A DNA stretch of 64,000 bases, taken from the NCBI GenBank assembly GCA_963709395.1, contig CAVPWP010000015.1, forward strand, positions 34,298-98,297, read 5' to 3'. This DNA comes from CAVPWP01 sp963709395 (GTDB lineage Bacteria; Pseudomonadota; Alphaproteobacteria; Rhodobacterales; Rhodobacteraceae). How positions within the stretch are numbered: position 1 is the first letter of the stretch; every line of letters starts with the position of its first letter. Under the pieces are notes generated by a model. The model was not told where the DNA came from. It did not search any database and was given only the letters and a program-made list of their open reading frames with translations. A program made the position numbers and the translations under genes. Shown piece by piece: positions 18,801-28,066 of this stretch.

Positions 18801-18920
18801 ATGCCGCATCCCGCCATTCCTGCCGGGATGAACTCGACCAAGTGCCTTCTGTTGTTGCCTGAATCTGCCGGGTCCGCTGGCGCGATTGTCTCGACCGATG
18901 GCGGATGCATCGCCATCTGA
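18801..18920 (+). pseudogene. 3' remnant of an SDR dehydrogenase gene
   Basis: A 39-codon frame ends SAGAIVSTDGGCIAI before TGA 18918-18920. This is the classic SDR C-terminus (compare NITGSTYNTDGGFTIF and YMTGALVASDGGWTAY in the two intact SDRs of this window). No Rossmann part precedes it, so it is a truncated leftover. A hairpin, catcccg/cgggatg at 18807-18830, sits at its beginning and may end transcription from the barrel gene. The family match is visible directly; the decay history is inferred. Confidence 0.5.
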
Positions 18921-18962
18921 CCACCCGTGCGCGGCCCTCCGCGCCAACTTTAGGAGAACCGA

Positions 18963-20009
18963 ATGGACCGTAGAGATATGTTGAAATCGCTCGGCGTCGC
19001 AGCCGCCGCCACAGCCGCCGCCACCACCGCCGCCGAGGCGCAAGGGGAGTCGCCGTCGCTTGGCTTCGGACCCTACGCGGCACCCTGGGATCCGGCCGAC
19101 CCCGCGATTCCGGGCCGCCAGAACGTCCTGCCGATCCCGGACGACTACTTCCTTCCCGGCCGGTTCGCCGACCGGACCGTGATCGTCACGGGCTCCGCCC
19201 GCGGCATGGGCGAGCTTGCCGCGCGCCGTCTTGCGAAGGAGGGCGCGAATGTGGTCGGGGTCGACATCCTCGAGGAACTTGGCGCCTCGGTGATCGACGG
19301 GATCAACGCCGAAGGCGGGAATGCCGTCTTCGTGGGCGGCGACATTGCCGAGGACGCGGTCTGCGCCGAGATGGTCCGTGTGGCCGTGGACACCTACGGC
19401 GGGCTCGACGGCGCGATCAACAACGCGGGCGTCATGGATGCGCTTTTTCCCGACGAGCCGATCGACTACGTCAACCAGAAGGACCGCGTGATGGCGCGGA
19501 TCGACGAGGCGGGCGACGAGTACTGGGACCGCGTCATCAAGGTCAACGTCTACGGCACGTTCTACTCGATGCGCCACGAGATCCGGCAACTGCTCGCGCA
19601 GGGGCGCGGCGGGGCCATCGTCAACGTGGCCTCCGTGGCCGGCATCCGCGGCTTTGGCGGGACCGTTCCCTATGTCTCCTCCAAGCACGCCGTGCAGGGC
19701 ATGACCAAGACCGCCGCGATCGACTGCGCGCCCTTCGGGATCCGCGTAAACTCTGTCGGCATGGGCACGACAGAGACCCCGATGTTCGAACGCGCCTTCG
19801 AGATCATCGGCCAGCGCCGCGAGACGGGCTATGCCGACACCGGCATCGGGCTCTACAAGAGCATGAGCCTCCTGCAGTTCAGCGACCAGGCCAAGCGCGG
19901 CTCGACTGCGGCCGAGCAGGTCGCGATCATGCTGTTCCTCCTGTCGCAGGAGGCCTCGAACATCACCGGGTCCACCTACAACACCGACGGTGGCTTCACG
20001 ATCTTCTGA
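18963..20009 (+). CDS. SDR oxidoreductase with Tat-type signal
   Basis: 348 residues. The first 26 form a twin-arginine-like export signal (MDRRDMLKSLGVAAAATAAA) ending in AEAQG. A classical SDR domain starts near residue 75: TGSARGMGE binds the dinucleotide, NNAG is the family motif, and YVSSK carries the catalytic Tyr and Lys; the C-terminus is NTDGGFTIF. There is an insertion around ALFPDEPIDYVNQKDRV after the NNAG region. Export of an NAD(P)-dependent enzyme is unusual, and Tat would carry it folded with bound cofactor. aggagaacc precedes the ATG. It may be cotranscribed with the membrane protein downstream. Confidence 0.85.
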   Translation: MDRRDMLKSLGVAAAATAAATTAAEAQGESPSLGFGPYAAPWDPADPAIPGRQNVLPIPDDYFLPGRFADRTVIVTGSARGMGELAARRLAKEGANVVGVDILEELGASVIDGINAEGGNAVFVGGDIAEDAVCAEMVRVAVDTYGGLDGAINNAGVMDALFPDEPIDYVNQKDRVMARIDEAGDEYWDRVIKVNVYGTFYSMRHEIRQLLAQGRGGAIVNVASVAGIRGFGGTVPYVSSKHAVQGMTKTAAIDCAPFGIRVNSVGMGTTETPMFERAFEIIGQRRETGYADTGIGLYKSMSLLQFSDQAKRGSTAAEQVAIMLFLLSQEASNITGSTYNTDGGFTIF

Positions 20010-20112
20010 CGGGGATCGCGCCTCTCCCGAAGGACAAGCGTCAACTGCTCGCTGCTGCCCCGCGTCTGGCCGGGCGCGGCGAGCAGAATGCCCGCCAAAA
20101 AGTGCGCCAGGG

Positions 20113-20619
20113 TTGGATGAACTGACAGACAAACCGGAAAACGGCTGGGAGCGCCTCGATCGTGCCGCATTGGGCATCGTCTATGGCGCCATCACCGTTC
20201 TCAGCGTGCTCATGGCCGTCGGGAATCATGCCGAAGTGCCCCTCGAGACCGCGGTCGTCCTTTTCGGCTCGACGCTCGCGGTGACGCTCGCGAAGGCCTT
20301 CGCCGAGCTTCTCTCCCGTGCGCTCGATACGGGCGAGCGGATGACCCGGGTGGCGTGGAAAAGAGCATGGGGGCACAGCCGTCCCACTCTTGTCACGGCC
20401 AACATCTCGACCCTCATGTTCGTCCTGGCCGCACTGGGGCTGGTGTCGACACAGACCGCGGTCGCAGGCTCCCAGATCATCTGCGTCGCCTTCCTGCTGC
20501 TTCTCGGGGCGCGCGTGGGCTGGGTTCTCGAGCGAACGGTCATCTCCTCGACCCTCGGTGCAGTCTTTGCAGGCGGAGTAGGGCTGATGCTTGCTGCGCT
20601 GAAGTATGTGATCCACTGA
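20113..20619 (+). CDS. integral membrane protein, uncharacterised
   Basis: About 168 residues from a TTG in the context cagggTTGgatgaactg; the true start is uncertain, and an upstream ATG at 19990 overlaps the SDR stop and would add a non-membrane leader of atypical composition. Four hydrophobic helices are visible: LGIVYGAITVLSVLMAV, ETAVVLFGSTLAVTLA, ISTLMFVLAALGLVS with IICVAFLLLLGARVG, and STLGAVFAGGVGLMLAAL. Small VIT/DUF-type membrane proteins look similar, but I cannot assign the family. It sits between the exported SDR and a membrane hydrolase. Confidence 0.6.
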   Translation: MDELTDKPENGWERLDRAALGIVYGAITVLSVLMAVGNHAEVPLETAVVLFGSTLAVTLAKAFAELLSRALDTGERMTRVAWKRAWGHSRPTLVTANISTLMFVLAALGLVSTQTAVAGSQIICVAFLLLLGARVGWVLERTVISSTLGAVFAGGVGLMLAALKYVIH

Positions 20620-20695
20620 AGGCTCCGCATAGGTTAAGCAACCGAAAGAACCGCTGCGCCACAGGATGGTGCAGGAGAAGGTGGAGGTCGCCACG

Positions 20696-22348
20696 ATGTC
20701 TCTTGTTCCACGTTTCTCGGCCATGGGGCTGCTCGTCGGGGTCCTTTTCCTCGCGGCCTCCCTGACGCCCTCCCTGATCCCGAGGAGCCCCGTCCTGCAG
20801 GGTGTCCTCGGCGGCGTGGTGCTCGCGCTCGGCTATCTCTCGGGGCGGATCATCGAGGGCCTCTGGTGGCTTGCCGACATGCCGGTGCCCAGGGGCCGGG
20901 TGCGGCAGGGGGTGCTGAGCGTCCTCTTCCTCGCCGTCCTTGCGATGCTCGGCCTGACGCTTCGCTACAGCCATATCTGGCAGAACGACCTGCGCGAGCG
21001 CATGGGAGCGGAGCCCACGACCGGCGGGCATCTTGTCCAGGTGCTGCTCGTCGCAGCCGCGGTCTTCGCGGTCCTCTATGTTCTCGGACGGCTCGTCGCG
21101 GCGTTCTCAGGCATTGTGCGCGGGCGGCTTTCTCGCGTCATGCCGCGACGTCGTGCCGACGTGATCGGCTTTCTGGTCGTGGCCGGGGTGCTATTCGTGC
21201 TTACGCGCGACGGGCTGCTCGATGCGGTCATCAACGCGCTCGACACCTCATTCGAGACGGCGCAGGATCTCTTCGACACGGCCCCGCCCGCGCCCACCGA
21301 GGCGCGCCTCCCAGGCAGTCCCGCCTCGCTTGTTGACTGGAAGGCGATGGGCCAGCCAGGGCGGGACTTCGTCACGCTGGGTCCGGACGCGGCCGCCATC
21401 TCGGCATTCACCGGCCGGCCGGCGCTCGATCCCGTGCGGGTCTACGTCGGGCGTGCGAACGGGGACACCCCGCAGGAGCGGGCCGACCTCGCGCTGGCCG
21501 AACTCAAGCGCCTCGGCGCGTTCGAGCGCAAGATCCTTGTCATCGTGAGCCCCACGGGAACCGGCTGGATGGACCCGGGTTCCCACGATCCGCTCGAGTA
21601 CATGCACAACGGCGACATCGCGACTGTGGCCGTCCAGTACTCGTATCTCAACTCGCCCTTCGCGCTGGTCTTCGAGACGCGGACAGGGCTCGATCAGGCC
21701 GCCGCCACGGTTTCGACCATCCATGACTACTGGCGGACGCTCCCACCCGAGTCCCGACCGCAGCTCTACATCCACGGACTGAGCCTCGGGGCGTGGTCGT
21801 CGATGTATGCGACCACGCTCTTCCAGTTTGTGAACGACCCCATCGCGGGCGCCTTCTGGGCCGGGCCGCCCTTCCCGTCGGACTTCTGGAACCGGGTCCA
21901 GCGGGCGAGGGCGGACGGCAGCCCGTGGGTGCAGCCCGTGATCGGAGACGGCTCTCTCATCCGCTACGCCGCGCGTGGCAATGACGGGTCGGCCGGGGCC
22001 GCCGACTGGGGGCCCATGCGGATCGTGTTTCTGCAGTATCCGAGCGACCCGATCGTCTTCTTCGACCCACTGTCCACCTTCCGGGCGCCGATCTGGATGC
22101 GCGAGCCGCCGGGCGACGGGGTGTCGCCCTACCTGAGCTTCATGCCCATCGTGACGCAGTTCCAGCTTGCGCTCGACATGGCGCTCTCCACCTCGGCGCC
22201 GGCGGGTTATGGGCATTCCTACTACGCGCAGGACTACATCGACCCATGGGTCGATGTCACCGCGCCCGAAGGCTGGACCGAGGCCGACACCGCACGGCTG
22301 AAGGCCCATTGCGACAATGGCTTCCAGGTAGGCTGCTCGAACGAGTGA
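20696..22348 (+). CDS. membrane alpha/beta-hydrolase (Abhydrolase_9 type)
   Basis: About 550 residues from ATG 20696, preceded by gtggaggt. The N-terminal 190 residues form four or five transmembrane helices (LLVGVLFLAASLTPSLIPRS at the start is typical of the family). Residues 210-550 form the conserved hydrolase domain with FVTLGP, RVYVGRANG, ILVIVSPTGTGWMDPG, and the nucleophile region YIHGLSLGAWSS. The active domain should face the periplasm. Relatives of this architecture occur widely in actinobacteria and alphaproteobacteria with no assigned substrate known to me. Confidence 0.82.
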   Translation: MSLVPRFSAMGLLVGVLFLAASLTPSLIPRSPVLQGVLGGVVLALGYLSGRIIEGLWWLADMPVPRGRVRQGVLSVLFLAVLAMLGLTLRYSHIWQNDLRERMGAEPTTGGHLVQVLLVAAAVFAVLYVLGRLVAAFSGIVRGRLSRVMPRRRADVIGFLVVAGVLFVLTRDGLLDAVINALDTSFETAQDLFDTAPPAPTEARLPGSPASLVDWKAMGQPGRDFVTLGPDAAAISAFTGRPALDPVRVYVGRANGDTPQERADLALAELKRLGAFERKILVIVSPTGTGWMDPGSHDPLEYMHNGDIATVAVQYSYLNSPFALVFETRTGLDQAAATVSTIHDYWRTLPPESRPQLYIHGLSLGAWSSMYATTLFQFVNDPIAGAFWAGPPFPSDFWNRVQRARADGSPWVQPVIGDGSLIRYAARGNDGSAGAADWGPMRIVFLQYPSDPIVFFDPLSTFRAPIWMREPPGDGVSPYLSFMPIVTQFQLALDMALSTSAPAGYGHSYYAQDYIDPWVDVTAPEGWTEADTARLKAHCDNGFQVGCSNE

Positions 22349-22565
22349 GGAGCATGGTCCAGCGCTCACAAGTGGGGTCCGGCGCGTCCGCTTGTCGTAA
22401 ACATCATCAAGGGAAACAGGGGGATTATCTCTTGAGATCCGCACCGAGATCGGCTGACGCAATCGTCGACTGAGCGGCCGAGGGTCTGCCCAAAATGGGC
22501 GCCCGGCTCCTTGACCAAGGGAGAGATCCCGCATGTCGTCAAAGCAAAGAAGGGAGCGTTAGGCC

Positions 22566-23567
22566 ATGCGCGTGGTGATGATCGGCGGCACCGGATTTCT
22601 TGGTTTTTTCACCTGCCGCGACCTCGCTGCACGGGGCCATGATGTTCTTGCGCTCGGCCTCGGTGCCCCGTCCCCGGGAACCATGCCCGATGGCGTAGGT
22701 TGCGAAAGCTGCAATGTCGAGACCTGCCCGGACGGGGAGATCGCGTCGGTCCTCGCCGGCGCAGACGCCGTCATTTATGCCGCAGGAGCGGACGGCCGCT
22801 TCTCGGATCGGGCACCGGCGATCAACGGCTTTCGCCGCCACAACGTCACCCCGTTGCGAAGGCTGATTCCCGCGATGAAGACGGCCGGTTCCACGAAGCT
22901 CGTGATCTTCGGATCGTATTACACCTCGATCGCCCGCGAGCGCCCGGACCTCGTCGACCTCTCTCGCAACCCCTATCCCCTGTCGCGGCAGGAACAGATG
23001 GACCTCGCCTTCGAGCTATGCGGCGACGAGATCGGGGTCGACGTGCTCGAACTGCCCTACATCTTCGGAGGCGCTCCGGGACGCGGCACACTCTGGGGCT
23101 TCACGATGGACAAGGTCTCGGCCCCGGGCCCGGTCCCAGTCCCGGCGGGCGGAACGGCCTGCGTCACGGCAGACCAGGTTGGTGCGGCGGCGGCAGGCGC
23201 GGTCGAACGCTCCGGGCCGCACGCCGCCTGGCCGATCGGGGGTGAGAACCTCACATACCGCGAGATCTACGGCATGTTCGCGGAAGCGCTCGGGGTATCG
23301 CCCGATTTTGTCCCTGCAGACCACGCGGCCGAGCGCGCCGCGGCCGAAGAACAGCGGCGCCGCCTCGCCGAGGCGCGGACCGAGACCGGCTACGATCCTG
23401 TCGACGTCGCCCGCTGGCAGGAAGAGAACCTGTTCCTCGACCCCGCCCCCGCGATGACCGCGCTTGGATATGGGACCGACGACATCGCCAAAGCCATCCG
23501 GGACACCGTCGCCGCCACGCAAAAGCATGGCGGTCAGGGCCCCGCCTCACTCAGGAAGCCGAAATGA
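22566..23567 (+). CDS. NAD-dependent epimerase/dehydratase family protein
   Basis: 333 residues. N-terminal Rossmann motif VVMIGGTGFLGFF (GxxGxxG), then DAVIYAAGAD. The usual YxxxK is not obvious: the region reads NPYPLSRQEQMDLAF, with Tyr but Arg/Gln instead of Lys, so catalysis may be altered. gaagggagcgttaggcc precedes the ATG. The last codons overlap the downstream SDR start (ATGA), so both are co-translated and probably act in one pathway. The C-terminal half lacks features that would name the substrate. Confidence 0.8.
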   Translation: MRVVMIGGTGFLGFFTCRDLAARGHDVLALGLGAPSPGTMPDGVGCESCNVETCPDGEIASVLAGADAVIYAAGADGRFSDRAPAINGFRRHNVTPLRRLIPAMKTAGSTKLVIFGSYYTSIARERPDLVDLSRNPYPLSRQEQMDLAFELCGDEIGVDVLELPYIFGGAPGRGTLWGFTMDKVSAPGPVPVPAGGTACVTADQVGAAAAGAVERSGPHAAWPIGGENLTYREIYGMFAEALGVSPDFVPADHAAERAAAEEQRRRLAEARTETGYDPVDVARWQEENLFLDPAPAMTALGYGTDDIAKAIRDTVAATQKHGGQGPASLRKPK

Positions 23568-24409
23568 CCCAGTTCCACATCCCGACCGACCCCGCGACTT
23601 TCGTGCCCGACCGCTTCGCCGGTCAGGTGATGCTGGTGACCGGCGCCGCCGGCGGCATGGGCCTTGCCTGCGCCACTCGCGCCGCACGCGAGGGCGCTGC
23701 CGTGGTCCTCGCCGACATCAACGCAGACGCGGCCAAGGCCGCCGCCAAGGACATCGTCAGCGCGGGCGGCCAGGCGATCGGGATCGGTGCGGACATCACC
23801 GACCGGGACGACTGCACGCGGATGGTCGAGGCGGTCGTCGAGGCGTATGGCGGGCTCGACATCGCCATCAACAACGCAGGCGTCATGGACGGCGGCCGCG
23901 ACGGGCAGCCGGCACCCATACACCTTGCGAACGAGACCTATCTTCGCCGCACCATCGAGATCAACGTGATGGGAACCATGTACGCCTGCGCGGCAGAACT
24001 CTCCCAGATGGTCGACCAGGGCCGCGGCGGCGCCGTCGTCAACGTGGGCTCCCACACCGCCCTGACGGGGAGCGTGGGAACGCCTGCCTACGTGGCCAGC
24101 AAGCACGCGATCAGCGGGCTCACCCGCGCCATCGCGATGGACTATGCGCCGCACGGGATCCGCTGCAACTCGGTGAACATGTGCGCGACGGAGACGCCGA
24201 TGCTGGAGCGCGCGATGGACTTCGTGAAATCGCGCCACACGGCTGACAAACCGGACACGCCGCGCGCAACGATGAAGTCCTCGGCTCTCATCGGCCGGGT
24301 CTCCACCCCGTGGGAACAGGCGGCTGTCATACTGTTCGTCGCCTCGCGGGATGCCAGCTACATGACCGGCGCGCTCGTCGCCTCCGACGGGGGCTGGACG
24401 GCGTATTGA
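23564..24409 (+). CDS. short-chain dehydrogenase/reductase
   Basis: 281 residues, cytosolic classical SDR. Cofactor motif TGAAGGMGLA and following ADINADAA suggest NAD(H) preference through the acidic residue after strand 2. NNAGVMDGG and the catalytic YVASK follow. The C-terminus is ALVASDGGWTAY. It overlaps the epimerase-like gene by four bases. It shares unusual spacing and sequence with the Tat-exported SDR at 18963-20009, so the two probably descend from one duplication. Substrate unknown. Confidence 0.88.
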   Translation: MTQFHIPTDPATFVPDRFAGQVMLVTGAAGGMGLACATRAAREGAAVVLADINADAAKAAAKDIVSAGGQAIGIGADITDRDDCTRMVEAVVEAYGGLDIAINNAGVMDGGRDGQPAPIHLANETYLRRTIEINVMGTMYACAAELSQMVDQGRGGAVVNVGSHTALTGSVGTPAYVASKHAISGLTRAIAMDYAPHGIRCNSVNMCATETPMLERAMDFVKSRHTADKPDTPRATMKSSALIGRVSTPWEQAAVILFVASRDASYMTGALVASDGGWTAY

Positions 24410-24628
24410 CGGGAAAACGGCGGATCGAACGGCACCTCGCGAGCTATAGCAGTTTCCCCATGATCAAGGTGTCGCTGCCGTAACTCGCTGGCCATCAAGA
24501 CTCCCACATCAGCCATTCACACCGCGTTGGTGAACGACCGAAGGGGTGCTGCTCCATACAGCCTCCGGACAAAGCCGGCTATGACCTTCCACTTGGAGCG
24601 CCGGGAGAACTCGCGGCCGCGCCTGTCG

Positions 24629-25588
24629 TCAGGTCGGATCGCGGCGGATGCAGCGAAAGCCGATATGGCTCATCCCGCTCTCGACCATCTGCGCATGTCG
24701 CGCGGCGGGGCGGTAGCGGCGGCAGTAGCTCGGCGCGCAGAGGAACGAGCCGCCCTTGACCACGCGGCGCGGGATGCGGACCTGCGGTTGCAGCGGATCG
24801 AGGCTGGCCTCGCGCGCGGGGCCGCGCGGATCGGTCACGGCGCAGCACGACGGCTTGTCGGGATCGGCAGGAGTATGCTGTGCCACGAACCAGTCCGTCG
24901 TCCATTCCCAGACGTTGCCGCAAACCTCGTAGAGCCCGTAGCCATTGGCGGGGTAGCTGCGCACCGGGCAGGTGCCGGTATAGCCGTCGGTTTCGAAGTT
25001 GCGCCAGGGGAACGGGCCTTGCCAGGTGTTGGCGACATGTGTGCCGTCCGGGGTCAGTTCGTCGCCCCAGGCGAACTCCGCACCATCGAGGCCGCCGCGG
25101 GCTGCGAATTCCCATTCCGCTTCTGTGGGCAGATCCTTCCCGGCCCAGGCGGCATAGGCTGCGGCATCTTCGAAGGCGATCTGGACCACGGGGTGATCCT
25201 CGCGTCCCGCGAGGTCGCTTCCCGGACCTTCCGGGTGTCGCCAGCAGGCGCCGGGCGTCCATGCCCACCAGTTGCGATAGTCGGACAGATCGACCGGACC
25301 GTCCGTCATGCGAAACACCAGCGATCCAGGCGCCAGCATCTTCGGATCCGCCCCCGGATAGTCGGCAGGGTCCAGCGGCCGCTCGGCAACCGTCACATAG
25401 CCGGTCGCTGCGACGAAGGCCGCGTATTCCGCGTTCGTGACAGTGGTCTCATCGATCCAGAAGCCGCTGACCGTCACCTTGTGGGCCGGACGCTCGTCGC
25501 GATAATGATGGTCCGAGCCCATCAGGAAGGTGCCGCCGGGGACGTGGCGCATACCCATATGCGCCTTGAGGGTCCGCATGTCATTCAT
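24629..25588 (-). CDS. formylglycine-generating enzyme (sulfatase maturase)
   Basis: 319 residues; aaggag lies nine bases before ATG 25588. It has the FGE-sulfatase fold from HVPGGTFLMGSD through PTEAEWEFAARGG, EVCGNVWEWTTDWF and VKGGSFLCAPSYCRRYRPAA to IGFRC. Cys284 and Cys289 correspond to the two copper-binding active-site cysteines of aerobic FGE (in the human enzyme the same CxxxxC spacing occurs in GGSYMCHRSYC), so catalytic activity is expected. It converts the Cys of CxPxR/CxAxR sulfatase motifs to formylglycine before export. Two CTAGR sulfatases lie about 3-8 kb away on the opposite strand, evidently its clients. Confidence 0.92.
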   Translation of the reverse strand: MNDMRTLKAHMGMRHVPGGTFLMGSDHHYRDERPAHKVTVSGFWIDETTVTNAEYAAFVAATGYVTVAERPLDPADYPGADPKMLAPGSLVFRMTDGPVDLSDYRNWWAWTPGACWRHPEGPGSDLAGREDHPVVQIAFEDAAAYAAWAGKDLPTEAEWEFAARGGLDGAEFAWGDELTPDGTHVANTWQGPFPWRNFETDGYTGTCPVRSYPANGYGLYEVCGNVWEWTTDWFVAQHTPADPDKPSCCAVTDPRGPAREASLDPLQPQVRIPRRVVKGGSFLCAPSYCRRYRPAARHAQMVESGMSHIGFRCIRRDPT

Positions 25589-25636
25589 CGAATGGCTCCT
25601 TCATGTCATGGCGGCGAACGGGGCGAACGGACGGGG

Positions 25637-27514
25637 TCACTGCGACGCGTCCTCTGGCGGGGTCCATCCGGCCTCACGCAGCCCGTCGACCAGCGCCTCG
25701 ACGATTTCGTCGTTTGCCTGGTGTATTCGGTAGGCCGCAGCGGGGTCGCGCCCCAGCAACGGCCACGCTGCTGCCATCGCGGCCAGCGCATCTTGCGCCG
25801 CCTCCATGTCGCCGAGCTTGGCGTGGCTCATCGCGGCGACCGACAGGCCCACGGCCGAGCCGACGGCTGCGGATTTCTCGGCCGCCGCGAGGGCGCCCGC
25901 GTACTCGCCATCGAGATAGGCATAGACGGCGATCAGCTGGGAGTACCAGCCTGGCGGATTGGCGCTGCGCGCGATGGCCTGCTCGAGATAGTCGAGGCCC
26001 TCGCGGTTGCCGCGCACCGCCAGCCGCCAGCCAAGCTGGGCGAGGGTGTCGGGATCGTAGGGATTGAGTGCGAGGACCTCGCGTTGCAGGTCTTCCGCCG
26101 TGGCGTAGTCGCCCTGGTAGAACGTGATGGCGGAGAGTGCCGCGAGCGTACGTGGGCTTGCGGGGTCGAGTGACACAGCATGCGACGCCGCCTCGAATGC
26201 CGCGGCCATCTCGGCCGGGCGCTCGGCCTCGGGCGCAATGTCCATCCGCACTGCGTCAAGATGCAGCCAGCCGAGCATTGCCCAGGCATCGGCGTATTCG
26301 GGGTCGCGCAAGACTGCCTCTTTCAGGCAGGCCATCGCAGGTGCGTGAAGCGCATCCTCGAAGGTTCGCCGGTACTCGTAAGCGCGCAGGATGCAGGCGT
26401 AGCTTGGCATGCTGGGGACGTCGTCGCTGGCCATGCGCCGCCCGATGGCCTCGTTCACGGCGCCGAAGGGCTCACCCAGTGCGGTCGAGATCGCCACCGC
26501 CAGGTCGTGTTGCACCCCGAGCAGATCACCCGGCGCAAGCGGTTCGTCGAAGCTGCCGCTCCAGCGGACCTCGCCTGTCTGAGGATCGATGAGTTTGGCA
26601 AGAATGCGCGCCTGGCCGCCCTGCGCCTGCATGACACCCGACACGACAAAGGAAACACCGAGGTCGCGCCCGAGGCTCGTCGGGTCGGCGTCAGCGTCAA
26701 GCCGAAAGCTCGACGCGGCCGAGTAGACCCGGAAATTCCTGAAGAGCATGAGGTTCCCGATCAGCTCCTCGGTGACGCTGGATGCGATCAGCCCTATGTC
26801 CTCGACGTCGCCGAACGCTTCGAACGGCAGCACGACGATTGCGGGCGTCCGCGGCATCGCAATGTCTGGATCCGCACCCCGCATCCCCACGATGGCGGCG
26901 CCGACCGCTGCGAGGCCGCCAAGGACGATGAGAACTGCGCCCAGCATCAAGCGTTTGCGCGAAGGCTCACGCGGAGTCGCCGCATCGGTCGAGGCTGGCG
27001 CAAGTGCGTCCGTGGACTGGAGCGGGGCATCCTGTGGATGAGGTTCGGGCGACGGGGCCGGAGAACGCGCCTCCCGGTTGTGCCAGGCGAAGTGCGGGAC
27101 GTAGCCACCCTTGGGGATGGTAATGCGAACCGGATCCTTGCTACCCGCGTCCACATAGTAGCTGTCGAGGTCGGTGCGCAATCGTCGCGCCTCGATACGC
27201 ACGACCGGGTCAGACTGCTGATCGAAGGTCTCGTCCCGCCCGAAAACGTCGAACGCCAGGGTCACGCCCTTCAGCCGGTCCTCTCGACCTGCCAGGGTCT
27301 CCTCGACGATGAAGCGCAGCATCTCCCGCCGGCTCTTGCTGGCGCGAAACGAGACGTCCTGCAGCATCCGCTCCAACTGCGCCCGGATGTCGTCCGCAGA
27401 AGGTTGTGACCGCGACGGGTCCACAACGGACCGGAGCGGTCCACTGGTTGCGCTGCTCGACTCCACTGCCTGCCGTTCCCCCGAGAGCAATTCCAACTCA
27501 ACCATATATTGCAT
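25637..27514 (-). CDS. membrane regulator with TolB-like and TPR domains
   Basis: 625 residues. The N-terminal cytoplasmic domain, about residues 40-150, carries ASKSRREMLRFIVEETLAGR, DPVVRIEARRLRTDLDSYY and ITIPKGGYVPHF, a conserved module of alphaproteobacterial sensor-regulators. One transmembrane helix follows (LMLGAVLIVLGGLAAVGAAI, about 191-210). Then comes a TolB/FlgO-like domain (IVVLPFEAFGD, EELIGNLM) and TPR repeats to the C-terminus. It is transcribed in line with the FGE gene (48 bases apart) and divergently from the sulfatases, so it probably senses an envelope signal and controls the sulfatase locus (inference). Start codon uncertain by three codons. Confidence 0.8.
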   Translation of the reverse strand: MQYMVELELLSGERQAVESSSATSGPLRSVVDPSRSQPSADDIRAQLERMLQDVSFRASKSRREMLRFIVEETLAGREDRLKGVTLAFDVFGRDETFDQQSDPVVRIEARRLRTDLDSYYVDAGSKDPVRITIPKGGYVPHFAWHNREARSPAPSPEPHPQDAPLQSTDALAPASTDAATPREPSRKRLMLGAVLIVLGGLAAVGAAIVGMRGADPDIAMPRTPAIVVLPFEAFGDVEDIGLIASSVTEELIGNLMLFRNFRVYSAASSFRLDADADPTSLGRDLGVSFVVSGVMQAQGGQARILAKLIDPQTGEVRWSGSFDEPLAPGDLLGVQHDLAVAISTALGEPFGAVNEAIGRRMASDDVPSMPSYACILRAYEYRRTFEDALHAPAMACLKEAVLRDPEYADAWAMLGWLHLDAVRMDIAPEAERPAEMAAAFEAASHAVSLDPASPRTLAALSAITFYQGDYATAEDLQREVLALNPYDPDTLAQLGWRLAVRGNREGLDYLEQAIARSANPPGWYSQLIAVYAYLDGEYAGALAAAEKSAAVGSAVGLSVAAMSHAKLGDMEAAQDALAAMAAAWPLLGRDPAAAYRIHQANDEIVEALVDGLREAGWTPPEDASQ

Positions 27515-27767
27515 TGGCTTGAAAGAAAGTAGTCATTTAGTCGCTTTCGGGCTGGCGGCAGGTGACCGGGGCAACCTGTTGGCGGGGCTGAACGTCCCGG
27601 GGCGCCGAATAAATCAAAGAAGAACGGCTTGCGCCGCCCGACCTTCAAACAAGGACGCCAAGCGCCCCTTTCCCGCCGGAAAAGGGATGTTCGAACATGT
27701 TCACACCTCCTTTCTCCCGCCGTCCTGGGGTCCTGTGGGATCTGTCGCTGCCACCTGGGATCTATCC

Positions 27768-28019
27768 ATGCCGAGTCTCCCCGCCCTGATCGCACGGTTT
27801 CCGACGCGCGAGCTGGAAATCCGCAGGCTCTGTGCCCAAGACGAGGAATTCCGCTGCGCCTCCGACGACTACGAAGTGGCGGTGAAGGCCCTCGAACACT
27901 GGGAACATGTCGAACCCAACGCGGCGCGAGCGTCCGAGTACCGCCAGCTCACCGAGGAACTGGCGGTCGAGATCGCGGAGCTTCTGGACGCCGCATCGGT
28001 GTCCACAACGACCCGATAG
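27768..28019 (+). CDS. small helical protein upstream of sulfatase
   Basis: 83 residues, soluble and strongly helical: LPALIARFPTRELEIRRLC, DEEFRCASDDYEVAVKALEH, then EYRQLTEELAVEIAELLDA. I recognise this composition as a recurrent small unnamed protein but cannot assign a function. The ATG at 27768 has only a weak ribosome-binding site, and longer in-frame starts further upstream would add a segment of non-coding character. It precedes the first sulfatase by 47 bases on the same strand. The preceding 250 bases up to the divergent regulator should hold both promoters. Confidence 0.6.
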   Translation: MPSLPALIARFPTRELEIRRLCAQDEEFRCASDDYEVAVKALEHWEHVEPNAARASEYRQLTEELAVEIAELLDAASVSTTTR

Positions 28020-28066
28020 AAATCAAGCAACCCCACATGACCAAGCATCAACAGGAGAAAAGTCAC

